A model generated the notes under the pieces. It had not been told where the DNA came from, ran no database searches, and worked only from the letters and a program-made list of their open reading frames with translations. Position numbers and translations under genes: made by a program. Shown one piece after another: positions 42,889-51,388 of a stretch of DNA of 64,000 nucleotides. The stretch's first letter is position 1; each line of letters starts with the position of its first letter. Source of the DNA: Rhizocola hellebori (GTDB lineage Bacteria; Actinomycetota; Actinomycetes; Mycobacteriales; Micromonosporaceae); NCBI RefSeq assembly GCF_016862955.1, contig NZ_BONY01000032.1, positions 43,827 to 107,826 on the forward strand, in the 5' to 3' direction.

Positions 42889-43413
42889 ATGAACGATCGC
42901 GACGCGGGGGAATTCGCGAGGGCGTACGGGCTTCACGCCCCGGCCGTGCACGCCACCGCCCGCCGGATCCTGGGCGACGTACCGGCCGCCGAGGATGTCG
43001 TGCAAGAGGTCTTCCTTGAGCTGTGGCGGCGGCCCGAAGCCTATGACCCCCACCGCGGCGCGCTGCGCTCGTGGCTGTGCACCATCGCCCGCAACAAGGC
43101 CATAGATCAGGTGCGCCGGTCCCAGCGGCAGTCCGCCGCGATGGCGATCCTCGCCGAGGTGGGGTTGGCCGAGGACGCCGCGGAGGCGGTGCTGCGCAAG
43201 GAACTTGCCGGTTGCGTGCGCGACGCGATCGACACCCTCCCCGCGGCCCACCGCGCCGCCATCGTGCTGGCCTACTACCAAGGCTTCACCTATAGACAGG
43301 TGGCGCTGACCCTGTCCATCCCGGAGGGGACGGCCAAGTCCCGGCTGCGGCTGGGGTTGCGCCGGCTCAACCAGCTGCTCGCCGCCATCGACGACGAGGG
43401 CGCCGCGCAGTGA
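42889..43413 (+). CDS. ECF RNA polymerase sigma factor without adjacent anti-sigma
   Basis: A 174-residue ECF sigma factor. Region 2 reads ILGDVPAAEDVVQEVFLELWRRPEAYDPHRGALRSWLCTIARNKAIDQVRR, and region 4 reads LPAAHRAAIVLAYYQGFTYRQVALTLSIPEGTAKSRLRLGLRRLNQLL. It resembles SigK/SigL-type ECF19 factors, which normally have an RskA/zinc-finger anti-sigma just downstream. Here the next gene is convergent and starts its stop codon at the very next base. Control must be elsewhere. It may serve the Tad locus, but that is only proximity. Confidence 0.88.
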   Translation: MNDRDAGEFARAYGLHAPAVHATARRILGDVPAAEDVVQEVFLELWRRPEAYDPHRGALRSWLCTIARNKAIDQVRRSQRQSAAMAILAEVGLAEDAAEAVLRKELAGCVRDAIDTLPAAHRAAIVLAYYQGFTYRQVALTLSIPEGTAKSRLRLGLRRLNQLLAAIDDEGAAQ

Positions 43414-44115
43414 TCACGTAAGCCAGGTGATCGCGGCCAGCGTACCGAGCAGCATGAACGGACCGTGCGGAATGGAGTCCTTACGGGTGAGTTTGCCCGA
43501 CAGCAACATCGCCGCGGCAAAGATCCCGGAGAGCAGAAAGCCGCTCGCGGCGCCGTAAACCACGGCCAGCCAACCGAACCAGCCGAGGGCCAGGCCAAGG
43601 CTCAACGCGAGCTTGACATCGCCAAGACCCATGCCGGCCGGGTTGGCCAGAGCGAGCACCAGATACAACCCGGACAGAGCGAGGCTACCGAGCAGAGCCC
43701 ACGCAAAGTGTGCCAAGTTGGCCGCGGCGAAGAATACGGCCGCACCTGCGAACGCGGGCAAAGTCAGCCGATCGGGCAGCCGATGCACAGAGAAGTCCAC
43801 AAACGCCAGAACCACTCCCACCAACGCGATCCACACCAAAGCGGCCAGTGCCAACGGATCATTCACACGCCAGATCAAAAGGGCTAGAACAGCTCCGGTC
43901 ACCAGCTCGACGGTGACCGGGGGCGGACCGATTCGGATTCCGCAGCTGGAACAGCGTGCATTCCATCGAATAAACCGAATTCGATGGTCGCAACTTTGAC
44001 ATCGTGTGCGCCATGGCTCGCCATTCGGGACGGAATGTAAAAACATCTGACCCCGCAGAACCGGGGAGAGCAGGACGCCGGTTAACAAACCGGTCACGGT
44101 CCAGACCGGACTCAT
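43414..44115 (-). CDS. Prepilin peptidase (A24 aspartic protease) of the Tad locus
   Basis: A 233-residue membrane protease that cuts and may N-methylate pilin precursors at the membrane's inner face. The cytoplasmic zinc motif CQSC-CSSC is kept (RCQSCDHRI, ARCSSCGIRIG). Catalytic Asp residues are in FVDFSVHRLPDRLTLP and AGMGLGDVKLALSLG (GxGD). About seven membrane segments are predicted. The stop abuts the stop of the ECF sigma gene. It is divergent from the pilus operon, 150 bp away. Confidence 0.9.
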   Translation of the reverse strand: MSPVWTVTGLLTGVLLSPVLRGQMFLHSVPNGEPWRTRCQSCDHRIRFIRWNARCSSCGIRIGPPPVTVELVTGAVLALLIWRVNDPLALAALVWIALVGVVLAFVDFSVHRLPDRLTLPAFAGAAVFFAAANLAHFAWALLGSLALSGLYLVLALANPAGMGLGDVKLALSLGLALGWFGWLAVVYGAASGFLLSGIFAAAMLLSGKLTRKDSIPHGPFMLLGTLAAITWLT

Positions 44116-44265
44116 GCCTTGACCTGCGGCTGACCTGCGAAGGCGGCCGATGATCCGAAAATGAATGCTGTACGTATGGACACCATCGACCCCTTGTTAC
44201 ATAGGTGAGAATCATCGTACGATCGGCCCTCGGGAGCGCAACCCCACCAACGACGAGGGGGTCGG

Positions 44266-44835
44266 ATGTACCCAAAACTTGTCGCCATATCCGCGGCGCT
44301 ACCGCTGTTACTGGCCGGGTGCCAATCCACCCGGGTCGACGACGTTGCCGCCGAGCCAACAAAAGTCAACATTCGTACCTCTCCAGGAATTCGGCTTACC
44401 GCCGATGACCAGGCCGCGGTCGACGCGGTCTGGGCCAGTTACACGAAGCTAAATACGATCTATATAAAAGCTGCTCAAACCGGTACCTATAACTGGGATG
44501 ACGACCCCGCGAAGCGCCCACTCTATGAGTACGCCGCGGGACAGTTTCTCGCGGCGCTTGAAAGAGACCTTGATTTCATGAGTGAACAGGGCATCGTGCG
44601 CACCGGCGAGCCTAAGGTCTCGCTGCGCCGCGTCGTGTCCGTCAGCTCGACCTCCATCCTGATCGAGTCGTGTGTCGACGACACCGCCGTGGACTCGGTC
44701 GATAAGACCACCCGCAAATCGGTGGCCGCGCCCAATCAGAATAAGCGTTATCCGGTAACGCTTAGGGCCGGCCTATTCCCCGATGGCCAATGGCGCTGGG
44801 TGCAATCTCAAGCCGACCGAGCGTCGTCATGTTAG
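44266..44835 (+). CDS. Small lipoprotein at the head of the Tad operon
   Basis: A 189-residue lipoprotein with lipobox LLAGC (residues 15-19). The mature domain contains VDAVWASYTKLNTIYIKAAQTGTYNWDDDPAKRPLYEYAAGQFLAALERDLDFMSEQGIVRTG and a C-terminal Cys pair (IESCVDD; final residue Cys). Similar small lipoproteins begin actinobacterial Tad loci; function unknown. ATG 44266. It overlaps the next gene by 7 bases. The 150 bp upstream, shared with the prepilin peptidase, is AT-richer and probably holds both promoters, but I cannot assign boxes. Confidence 0.75.
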   Translation: MYPKLVAISAALPLLLAGCQSTRVDDVAAEPTKVNIRTSPGIRLTADDQAAVDAVWASYTKLNTIYIKAAQTGTYNWDDDPAKRPLYEYAAGQFLAALERDLDFMSEQGIVRTGEPKVSLRRVVSVSSTSILIESCVDDTAVDSVDKTTRKSVAAPNQNKRYPVTLRAGLFPDGQWRWVQSQADRASSC

Positions 44836-45752
44836 CCCGCCGCCTGATTGTTCAACTGATGACCGGGTTGTTCCTCGTCACCGGATTGGTGGTGGCTTTG
44901 CCACAGGCCGCCTCGGCCGATTACATCTACTGCCCGCCCGACAATGGCCCCTGCGTCATCATCGTCACCGGTGGTGGCGGCGGTGGGGGTGGCGGCGGAG
45001 GAGGCGGGGGTGGGGGCGGCGGCGCTGCCCGCTGCCTGCACGAGCAGCTGGGCTGGATCTCGTGTTTCCGGCAGGGCATGGGCTGGTTCAACCACACCGA
45101 CGCCTGTTACTACCGGCGTCTCGATCTGGCCATCGACGACCCGCTGTGGGGCGGCAACAACCCGGCCAACGGGTTCATGTACTCGGTGTATTGCTGGCAG
45201 GGGAGCTCGGCCGGCTGGGTGCTGGAACGCTTCCGCTACCTGACCAGTTCGCCGCCCGGATACGGCGGGCTTCCGTCGCCGCTAAGCCTTGCCCTGCAAG
45301 CGATTAACCGATTGCCCATCACCGGCCCGGCGATCGGGCTGGCCCCGGACCCGGCCGGTTCGGGCCTGGTCGGTCTGCCCGTCTGGATGTGGACCGCGCA
45401 GAATGCGCAGACCTGGGGCCCGTCCTCGGCCACCGCCTCGGTCCCGGGGCTGTCGGTGACCGCCACCGCCAGAGCCCGCTACATCGACTGGAACATGGGC
45501 GACGGCACGGTGGTGCGCTGCAACACTGCGGGCGCGCCCTACAACCCGGCATTCGGCGACAAGACCTCGCCCAACTGCGGGCACAGATACACGTGGCCGT
45601 CCCGCGCCACCTCCAGCGGCCGCTTCACCATCACCGCCACCACCAGATGGAACGTCACCTGGTCCGGCGGCGGCCGTAGCGGAACGGTCAGCATCGACCG
45701 AACCAGCACCACGTCCATTCGCGTCAACGAGCTACAGGTGGTCACAGGATGA
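44829..45752 (+). CDS. Secreted protein with polyglycine tract, Tad locus
   Basis: A 307-residue secreted protein. The signal peptide ends near LPQAASA, and a run of about 18 Gly (residues 49-66; DNA 44973-45026) follows. The mature domain has several Cys and the motifs WISCFRQGMGWFNHTDACYYRR and DWNMGDGTVVRC, with a final beta-rich part (NCGHRYTWPSRATSSGRFTITATTRWNVTW) like a PKD/Ig fold. Related secreted proteins accompany actinobacterial Tad systems; it may be a surface or pilus-associated component. ATG 44829 is inside the end of the lipoprotein gene, and its end overlaps the RcpC gene. Confidence 0.75.
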   Translation: MLARRLIVQLMTGLFLVTGLVVALPQAASADYIYCPPDNGPCVIIVTGGGGGGGGGGGGGGGGGGAARCLHEQLGWISCFRQGMGWFNHTDACYYRRLDLAIDDPLWGGNNPANGFMYSVYCWQGSSAGWVLERFRYLTSSPPGYGGLPSPLSLALQAINRLPITGPAIGLAPDPAGSGLVGLPVWMWTAQNAQTWGPSSATASVPGLSVTATARARYIDWNMGDGTVVRCNTAGAPYNPAFGDKTSPNCGHRYTWPSRATSSGRFTITATTRWNVTWSGGGRSGTVSIDRTSTTSIRVNELQVVTG

Positions 45753-46429
45753 CAGTTTCGACGACCACCAGACCGGCGGGCGCGCCGAGTCTCGGCGTGG
45801 TGAAAAGCGCGCCACGAAGGCGATCGGTGATGCAGGGCGCTCTGGCCGTCCTGCTCATCATCGCGGGTGCGCTCACGGCCGGCTATGTGGCACAACGGAT
45901 GGGCTCCACACACGACTTTCTGGGCGTGGCTCGCGAAGTGGGCAAAGGCGGCAAGATTTCCGCGGAGGATCTGATGATCATTCGCGTGAACGATGCCATC
46001 GGGCTCAAGCCGATCCCGTCCTCCCGGGCCGGCAGCGTCATCGGCAAGCACGCGGTGATGGCGTTGGTACCGGGAACCCTGCTCACCATGGATCAGGTGA
46101 CCGAGATCCCGATCCCGGCGCCCGGCCACCAGCTGATCGGCCTTGGCCTGGAAGAGGATCAGATGCCCTCGTCCCGCCTGGACGTGGGCGTGAACGTGCT
46201 GCTGGTCGTGGTTCCGCCGAAGAACCAGGTGATCCTGCCCGACAAGGAAGGCGCCACAGCCGCGGATCTGGTGCCCCCGCGCACCTTCAACGCGACCGTG
46301 ATCGATCTCAAGCCCGGGACGAAACAGGGCCTCATGCTGATCAACGTGGAGGTCACCACGGCGGATGCCCCGACGGTGGCGGCCCTCGCCTCCGACGATC
46401 GCATCGTCATCGCGCTAGCCGGGAACTGA
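45749..46429 (+). CDS. SAF-domain protein (RcpC/CpaB-like), Flp pilus assembly
   Basis: A 226-residue protein with one membrane segment (about 28-50) and a SAF/CpaB domain (REVGKGGKISAEDLMIIRV, GSVIGKHAVMALVPGTLLTMDQV). In Gram-negative Tad systems RcpC interacts with the secretin; monoderm actinobacteria lack the secretin, so a wall-associated pilus channel role is inferred. ATGA overlap with the upstream gene, and 4 bases before tadZ. Confidence 0.85.
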   Translation: MTVSTTTRPAGAPSLGVVKSAPRRRSVMQGALAVLLIIAGALTAGYVAQRMGSTHDFLGVAREVGKGGKISAEDLMIIRVNDAIGLKPIPSSRAGSVIGKHAVMALVPGTLLTMDQVTEIPIPAPGHQLIGLGLEEDQMPSSRLDVGVNVLLVVVPPKNQVILPDKEGATAADLVPPRTFNATVIDLKPGTKQGLMLINVEVTTADAPTVAALASDDRIVIALAGN

Positions 46430-46433
46430 CACC

Positions 46434-47219
46434 ATGCCTCTGATCGCCATGGTTTCGGCTAAGGGCTCGCCGGGAGTCTCGACGGCCGCGTTGGCCTGCA
46501 CGCTGACGTGGCCGGCGCCGACGCTGCTGGCCGAGTGTGACCCGGCCGGCGGTGATCTGCTTTCCGGCTATCTGTCCAAGTACGAGCTGCCAAGCGATCG
46601 CGGCATCCTGCCGCTGGCCGGATCGGCGGTGCGCGGGACGGCCGACATGGACCTGGCGGGCCAGCTGATCGACCTCGATTCGCCACGGCAGCAACGGATG
46701 GTGCTGCCCGGCATCAGCGATCCGGCGCAGGCCGCCTCGCTGAACCCGGGCTGGGCAAGGCTGGGCGAGTTCTTCTCCACGCTGCCACCGACGGTCATCG
46801 TCGACGGTGGCCGCCTTGCCGCTCCTTTTCCACCAATACCGTTGCTGGCTAGCGCGGATCTCGTGCTGCTGGTGTTGCGGCCCAAGTCGATTCGCACCAT
46901 CTCGCCCGCGATCCCCGCCATTAACCGGCTGCGCCGCGAGCTGCCCGATGAGGACAGGCTCGGGCTGGTTCTGGTGGGCGACGGCATCACCACCCGCGAG
47001 GTGGTGCACAACCTTCAGGTGCCCGTGCTGATGAGACTGGCCTGGGACACGAGCACGGCGGCGGCGCTGTGCGGCGAGGGCAAGGGAAGGATGCGCGGGC
47101 CGCTGATGCGCTCGGCCATCGCGGGCTACCGCAGTGTCCACACCGCGCTGGCCAGCCGCCGCGGCGCGATGAACTCGCTGGCGCGACGGGACACCGACTC
47201 GATACCGGTGATCCGATGA
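46434..47219 (+). CDS. TadZ/CpaE-like ParA-superfamily protein with degenerate P-loop
   Basis: A 261-residue MinD/ParA-fold protein that in Tad systems places the pilus machine. The deviant Walker A is AKGSPGVSTAALA: the signature Lys is retained but the Lys before Ser/Thr is replaced by Val, so normal ATP hydrolysis is doubtful. ECDPAGGDL and a long C-terminal part follow. This loss is frequent among Tad-linked ParA proteins. It overlaps tadA by 4 bases. Confidence 0.85.
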   Translation: MPLIAMVSAKGSPGVSTAALACTLTWPAPTLLAECDPAGGDLLSGYLSKYELPSDRGILPLAGSAVRGTADMDLAGQLIDLDSPRQQRMVLPGISDPAQAASLNPGWARLGEFFSTLPPTVIVDGGRLAAPFPPIPLLASADLVLLVLRPKSIRTISPAIPAINRLRRELPDEDRLGLVLVGDGITTREVVHNLQVPVLMRLAWDTSTAAALCGEGKGRMRGPLMRSAIAGYRSVHTALASRRGAMNSLARRDTDSIPVIR

Positions 47220-48685
47220 CGATCCCTCGTTTTGTACCGATGCCGCAGCAGCCCGAGCCGGAGCCGGTTCGGCACAATGGCCACACCCATTTCCCGCCGC
47301 CGGCGAAACTGCCCCTTGACTATTCGGTGGTCCGCCTGTTGCAGAACAGGGTCACCGACGCGCTGACCAACCTGCTTGCCGACTCCGCCAACGTGACCCC
47401 GTCCTACCGGCGAGAGCTTGCCCAGCGGGTGGGCCGGGAGATCGTGGCCGACTATTCCAGGGCGATGGCGCACGCCGGGCAGCCGGTGAGCCCGGCGCAG
47501 GAGAACGCCTTGCTCGATGCCGTGGTGGCCGGCATGTTCGGGGCCGGGCGGCTGCAGCGGCTGCTGGACGATCCGCACATCACCAACGTGCACATCATCG
47601 GCTGCGACCAGGTTCTGCTGCACCACCCCGACGGCTCGCGCAGCATCGGCGATCCGGTGGCCGACAGCGATGACGAGCTGATCAGCATGCTGCAGGTGCT
47701 CGCGATGCGGGTGGCCGCCACCGAACGCCAACTCTCCGAGTCCAACCCGGAGCTGGACATGCAGCTGCCCGACGGGTCGCGAATGACCGTGCTGTACAAG
47801 GTTTCCCCGCGCCCGGTGGTCTACATCCGCAAGCACACCCTGTTCAACGCCTCGCTGGAGGAGCTGCGCGACCGCTGGGGGATGATCGACCATCTCCTGT
47901 ACAGGTTCCTGGCCAAAGCCTTGGAATCGGGCGCCAACATCATGATCGCCGGGCTCGCCGCTTCCGGAAAGACCACCCTGTTGCGCGCGCTCGGGCGCAC
48001 CATTCCCGCCGCCGAGCCCTACATCACCCTCGAGGAGTCACGCGAGCTCGGCCTGCACGAGCCGGTCGGGGCCAACTGGGTGATCAGTCTGGAAGCGTTG
48101 CAGGGGCACGGTGAGTACGACGCCAACGGCAAGCGGCGCGGTGAGAAGACGTTGCACGACATGATGCCCATCACCCAGCGGCTCGGGGTAAGGCGGGTGA
48201 TCGTGGGTGAGACCCGCGGCCGGGAGATCGTGCCGATGCTGCGCGCGATGACGGTCAGCCGGGGCGCCATGTGCACGATCCACGCCCGGCAGGCGCGCGA
48301 GGTGATGGACTCGATCGTTCAGCTCGCCTGTTCCTACGGCAACGACATCGGCGCGGACCAGGCGCTGCGGATGGCGGCGCAGGGCATCGACCTCATCGTC
48401 TACACCGCGGTCGTGGACGAGCGCGCGATCGGCGGCGGCGAGCACCGGTTCGTCTCGCATGTCATCGAGGTCGGCGGGATGCGCGAGGATCGCGTCGTCA
48501 CCACCACCATCTTCGGCCCCGGCCCGGACGGCCGGGCGGTGCCCAAGCATCTGCCCGAGCGCATCCGCGACGATCTGATGGACGTCGGCTACGACCCTCG
48601 CGAGCTGGTGGCCTACATCGAGGCGGGCGCCAACAACCGGGGCGCGTGGACCCGGGAGCTGCACACCAAGCGGGTGCGCAAATGA
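47216..48685 (+). CDS. tadA: Tad pilus assembly ATPase TadA (CpaF)
   Basis: A 489-residue secretion ATPase of the VirB11/GspE family that powers pilin extension and retraction. Walker A is GLAASGKTT (Lys252), the Asp box is ITLEESRELGLHE, Walker B and following is RRVIVGETRGREIVPMLRAM, and the His box is GAMCTIHARQAREVM. The N-terminal region (35-150) is the usual CpaF all-alpha domain. ATG 47216 overlaps the tadZ stop; the longer frame reads within tadZ and is rejected. Confidence 0.95.
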   Translation: MTIPRFVPMPQQPEPEPVRHNGHTHFPPPAKLPLDYSVVRLLQNRVTDALTNLLADSANVTPSYRRELAQRVGREIVADYSRAMAHAGQPVSPAQENALLDAVVAGMFGAGRLQRLLDDPHITNVHIIGCDQVLLHHPDGSRSIGDPVADSDDELISMLQVLAMRVAATERQLSESNPELDMQLPDGSRMTVLYKVSPRPVVYIRKHTLFNASLEELRDRWGMIDHLLYRFLAKALESGANIMIAGLAASGKTTLLRALGRTIPAAEPYITLEESRELGLHEPVGANWVISLEALQGHGEYDANGKRRGEKTLHDMMPITQRLGVRRVIVGETRGREIVPMLRAMTVSRGAMCTIHARQAREVMDSIVQLACSYGNDIGADQALRMAAQGIDLIVYTAVVDERAIGGGEHRFVSHVIEVGGMREDRVVTTTIFGPGPDGRAVPKHLPERIRDDLMDVGYDPRELVAYIEAGANNRGAWTRELHTKRVRK

Positions 48686-49563
48686 CGAGACTTCTCGCGG
48701 TCTTCTCGATCCTCCTGCTGGGGTCGGGAATCGCCCTGTCCATCGTCTTTTTCGTCGGCACCCGTAAACCGCCGGGCCCGGCGTCCCCGCTGCGGCTGTG
48801 GCTGCGCAAGTTCTGGTCCGGTTCGGGGCGCACCGTCGCCCAGCGGCGCACCCACCAGACGCTCCTGATCGTCGCGGTCGCCGTGGGCGCGCTCACCTGG
48901 GTGCTGACCCGATGGCCGGTCGGCGGTCTCATCGTCGCCATCGCGATCCCAGGCGTGCCATGGCTTTTCTCCGCGGCGACGGCGGAGAAGAAGGCCATCG
49001 CCCGGCTGGGCGCGCTGGAGGCGTGGACCAGGCGGGTCAGCGACTACGTGCGCAACGGCATCGGCCTGCAGGCCGCGATCGTTGCCACGGCAAGGACAGC
49101 GCCACCCCTGCTCGCGGTCGAGGTGAAGACGCTCGCGGCGCGCATGCAGGCCGGAACAGATCCGGGTCTGGCTCTGCGCGCCTTCGCCGACGACCTCGAC
49201 GACTACAGCGCCGATGAAGTGGTCGCACCGCTGATTCTGCAGCTGTCCGACGCCGGAGAAGGTTTGCACAACTCGCTTTCCGACATCGCGCACGGCCTGT
49301 CCGAGGAGATCGCGACGCGATCGACGGCCGACAGTGAGCGCGCCAGCGCCCGCTACACGGTAAGGTTCCTCACCGGCGCGACCGTGGTGGTCCTCGCGTT
49401 CGGCGCCGTCAACGCCACCTACGCCACTCCCTACCGGTCGTTGCTCGGCCAGTTCATCCTCGTGGCGATGGCCGCGCTCTACGTCGGCCTGATGCTCTGG
49501 ATCCGTTCACTGTCCCTCCCGGACAAGCTTCCCCGCTTGCTCAGAGCGGAGGGAGAGCGATGA
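48682..49563 (+). CDS. tadB: Tad inner-membrane platform protein TadB
   Basis: A 293-residue GspF-type platform protein with membrane segments at about 5-25, 65-105 and 232-275. The T2SSF core reads LEAWTRRVSDYVRNGIGLQAAIVATART, LALRAFADDLDDYSADEVVAPLILQLSDAGEGL. ATG 48682 overlaps the tadA stop (ATGA), and its own stop overlaps tadC. It transmits TadA motion to the pilus. Confidence 0.92.
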   Translation: MTRLLAVFSILLLGSGIALSIVFFVGTRKPPGPASPLRLWLRKFWSGSGRTVAQRRTHQTLLIVAVAVGALTWVLTRWPVGGLIVAIAIPGVPWLFSAATAEKKAIARLGALEAWTRRVSDYVRNGIGLQAAIVATARTAPPLLAVEVKTLAARMQAGTDPGLALRAFADDLDDYSADEVVAPLILQLSDAGEGLHNSLSDIAHGLSEEIATRSTADSERASARYTVRFLTGATVVVLAFGAVNATYATPYRSLLGQFILVAMAALYVGLMLWIRSLSLPDKLPRLLRAEGER

Positions 49564-50411
49564 TATTCAACTTCTGGCTGGCCGTCGCGGTGACGGCCGG
49601 AGCGGTCACCGGTTACGGGCTCTTCCTGCTCGCCGTGCAGTTCGTGCCGACCACGCCCGCGCTGGGCCCGGCCCTCAAACGCTTGCACCCGCCCACCGCC
49701 TCGCCCTCGGTGGCGACCGTGGCGCCGGAAAAGCCCAAGCACGACGCGGATCTGGCCATCCTCGGCCGCACCCAAGAACGCCATCTGATGTCCATCGTGC
49801 TTTCCGGGGCGCTGGCGCTGATCCTGCCCGCCATGATTACGATCTTCGCGTTTCTCTTCGGCTTCCCGCTGCCGTTCACGATTCCGCTCGCGCTGACGGT
49901 GGTGATCTGCGGCGGCGCGGCGCTGCTGGCCCATCGGGACATGCGAACCAAGGCCAGATCGGCTCGGGCCGAATTCGCCCGGGCCCTGTGCACCTATGCC
50001 GCGCTGACCGCGCATCAGGTGCGATCGGGGCACGGCGCGGTGGAGGCCATGGAAAGGTCGGCCGGCATCTGCAAGGGCTGGCCCTACGTTCGGCTGCGGA
50101 CGGCTTTGCTGACCGCCCAGCTTCAAATGCGCCCGCCCTGGGACGAGCTCAAGTCGCTGGCGCTCGACATCGATGTGGTGGAGCTGGCCAGTTTCGCCGA
50201 CATCATGCGCAGCGCCGGATCCGACGGTGCGCAGGTCTACCAAACGCTTCGGGCGCAGGCATCGTCGCTGCGTGACCAGATCCGGGTCCGCGCCCTGGAG
50301 ACGGCGAAAACCCGTACCTCCAAATTGGACATACCATCCACCATGCTCGTCATCGTGCTTCTGGTGCTTGTCGGATACCCCCTGATGGCAAGCCTTCTCA
50401 ACAACAGGTAG
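49560..50411 (+). CDS. tadC: Tad inner-membrane platform protein TadC
   Basis: A 283-residue second GspF-type platform protein, partner of TadB. Membrane segments are at about 5-27, 78-122 and 260-280. The core reads FARALCTYAALTAHQVRSGHGAVEAMERSA and VVELASFADIMRSAGSDGAQVYQTLRAQASSLRDQIRVRALETA. ATGA overlap with tadB. The pilin gene starts 12 bases after its stop. Confidence 0.92.
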   Translation: MIFNFWLAVAVTAGAVTGYGLFLLAVQFVPTTPALGPALKRLHPPTASPSVATVAPEKPKHDADLAILGRTQERHLMSIVLSGALALILPAMITIFAFLFGFPLPFTIPLALTVVICGGAALLAHRDMRTKARSARAEFARALCTYAALTAHQVRSGHGAVEAMERSAGICKGWPYVRLRTALLTAQLQMRPPWDELKSLALDIDVVELASFADIMRSAGSDGAQVYQTLRAQASSLRDQIRVRALETAKTRTSKLDIPSTMLVIVLLVLVGYPLMASLLNNR

Positions 50412-50423
50412 AGAGGAAAACCG

Positions 50424-50588
50424 ATGTTTCTCAAACTGGCCACTCGGATTGAGATGTTAAAGCAGGATCGCGGCGAAGGTCCCATCCCCCACATCATCAT
50501 GATCGCACTGATCTCGGCTGGGGCCGTGATACTCGCGGCGGGCATCCTTCAGGTCGCCACCGGCTGGGTCAACAAGATTCCGAAGTAA
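50424..50588 (+). CDS. Flp-type pilin, 54 residues
   Basis: A small gene with a good ribosome site (GAGAGGAAAA before ATG 50424). The product begins MFLKLATRIEMLKQDRGEG and continues PIPHIIMIALISAGAVILAAG, ending VNKIPK. That is a short charged leader, a Gly-containing processing site and a single hydrophobic helix, the size and position of the major Flp pilin between tadC and tadE. The Glu normally at +5 of Flp pilins is absent if cleavage follows Gly17 or Gly19. Its stop overlaps the next ATG (TAATG). Confidence 0.8.
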   Translation: MFLKLATRIEMLKQDRGEGPIPHIIMIALISAGAVILAAGILQVATGWVNKIPK

Positions 50589-50965
50589 TGGCGATGAAAC
50601 ACAAAGCCGATCGAGGCGGCGGGCCGGTCGAGTTTGCCGTGCTCGCACTCCCCATCCTGGTGCTCACGTTCATCGTGGTCCAGGCGGCTTTTGTCTTCTA
50701 CGCCCGCTCGACTGCGCTGGCGGCCGCGACCCAGGGGGCCAACGCCGCCCGCGCCTACAACGCCCCGGCCAACGCAGGGGTCAACAAGGCCAACGACTTT
50801 CTCGGCCGAGTCGGGGGTGGATTGCGCAATCCAACGGTCACCTACTCGTCGACGGCGACCACAGCCACGGTGACCGTGACCGGCAAGGCACAGACCATCA
50901 TTCCAGGGCTCACCTTCAACGTCACCCAGAGCGCGAGCGGGCCGGTGGAAAGGTTCGTGTCATGA
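50588..50965 (+). CDS. tadE: TadE-like pseudopilin
   Basis: A 125-residue protein with N-terminal TadE motif GGGPVEFAVLALPILVLTFIVVQAAFVFYA, in which the Gly and Glu mark prepilin-peptidase processing. A small beta-rich domain with repeated Thr/Val follows (TVTYSSTATTATVTVTG). Minor pilins of this type help Tad pilus assembly. It overlaps the pilin stop by one base and the next gene by four. Confidence 0.88.
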   Translation: MAMKHKADRGGGPVEFAVLALPILVLTFIVVQAAFVFYARSTALAAATQGANAARAYNAPANAGVNKANDFLGRVGGGLRNPTVTYSSTATTATVTVTGKAQTIIPGLTFNVTQSASGPVERFVS

Positions 50966-51384
50966 GAGGGGGCGAGCGAGGCGCGACAAGCATCGAGCTG
51001 GCCATCCTCACGCCCGCGGTCATCGGGTTCTTCGCGGCCGTGGTCATCGCGGGCCGGATAACCCTTGCCCTGCAAGCGGCCGACTCCGCCGCCTACGACG
51101 CCGCGCGCACAGCGAGCCTGGCCCGCACCGCGGCTGCCGCCCAGCCCGCGGCAACCAACGCTGCGCGCGCCTCGTTCAGCTCGCAGGGCATCACCTGTAC
51201 CAGCCTGACGGTCACGGCCAACACGAACGGTTTCTTCGTCCCGGTCGGCCAGCCGGCCACCGTGACGGTGACCGTCACATGCGTCGCCATGCTTTCCGAC
51301 GTCGCCCTGCCGACGATGCCCGGCAGCACCACCCTCACCTCCAGCTTCGTCAGTCCGCTGGACCGTTACCGGGCAAGGGGTTGA
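50962..51384 (+). CDS. TadE/TadF-like pseudopilin
   Basis: A 140-residue minor pilin. The motif ERGATSIELAILTPAVIGFFAAVVIAGRI has the Gly-x4-Glu processing pattern. The small domain holds a Cys pair (GITCTSL, VTVTCVAM) that may form a disulfide, possibly with help from thiol oxidases such as the DsbA-like protein at 13.3 kb. ATGA overlap with the preceding gene. Confidence 0.85.
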   Translation: MRGGERGATSIELAILTPAVIGFFAAVVIAGRITLALQAADSAAYDAARTASLARTAAAAQPAATNAARASFSSQGITCTSLTVTANTNGFFVPVGQPATVTVTVTCVAMLSDVALPTMPGSTTLTSSFVSPLDRYRARG

Positions 51385-51388
51385 CGCC

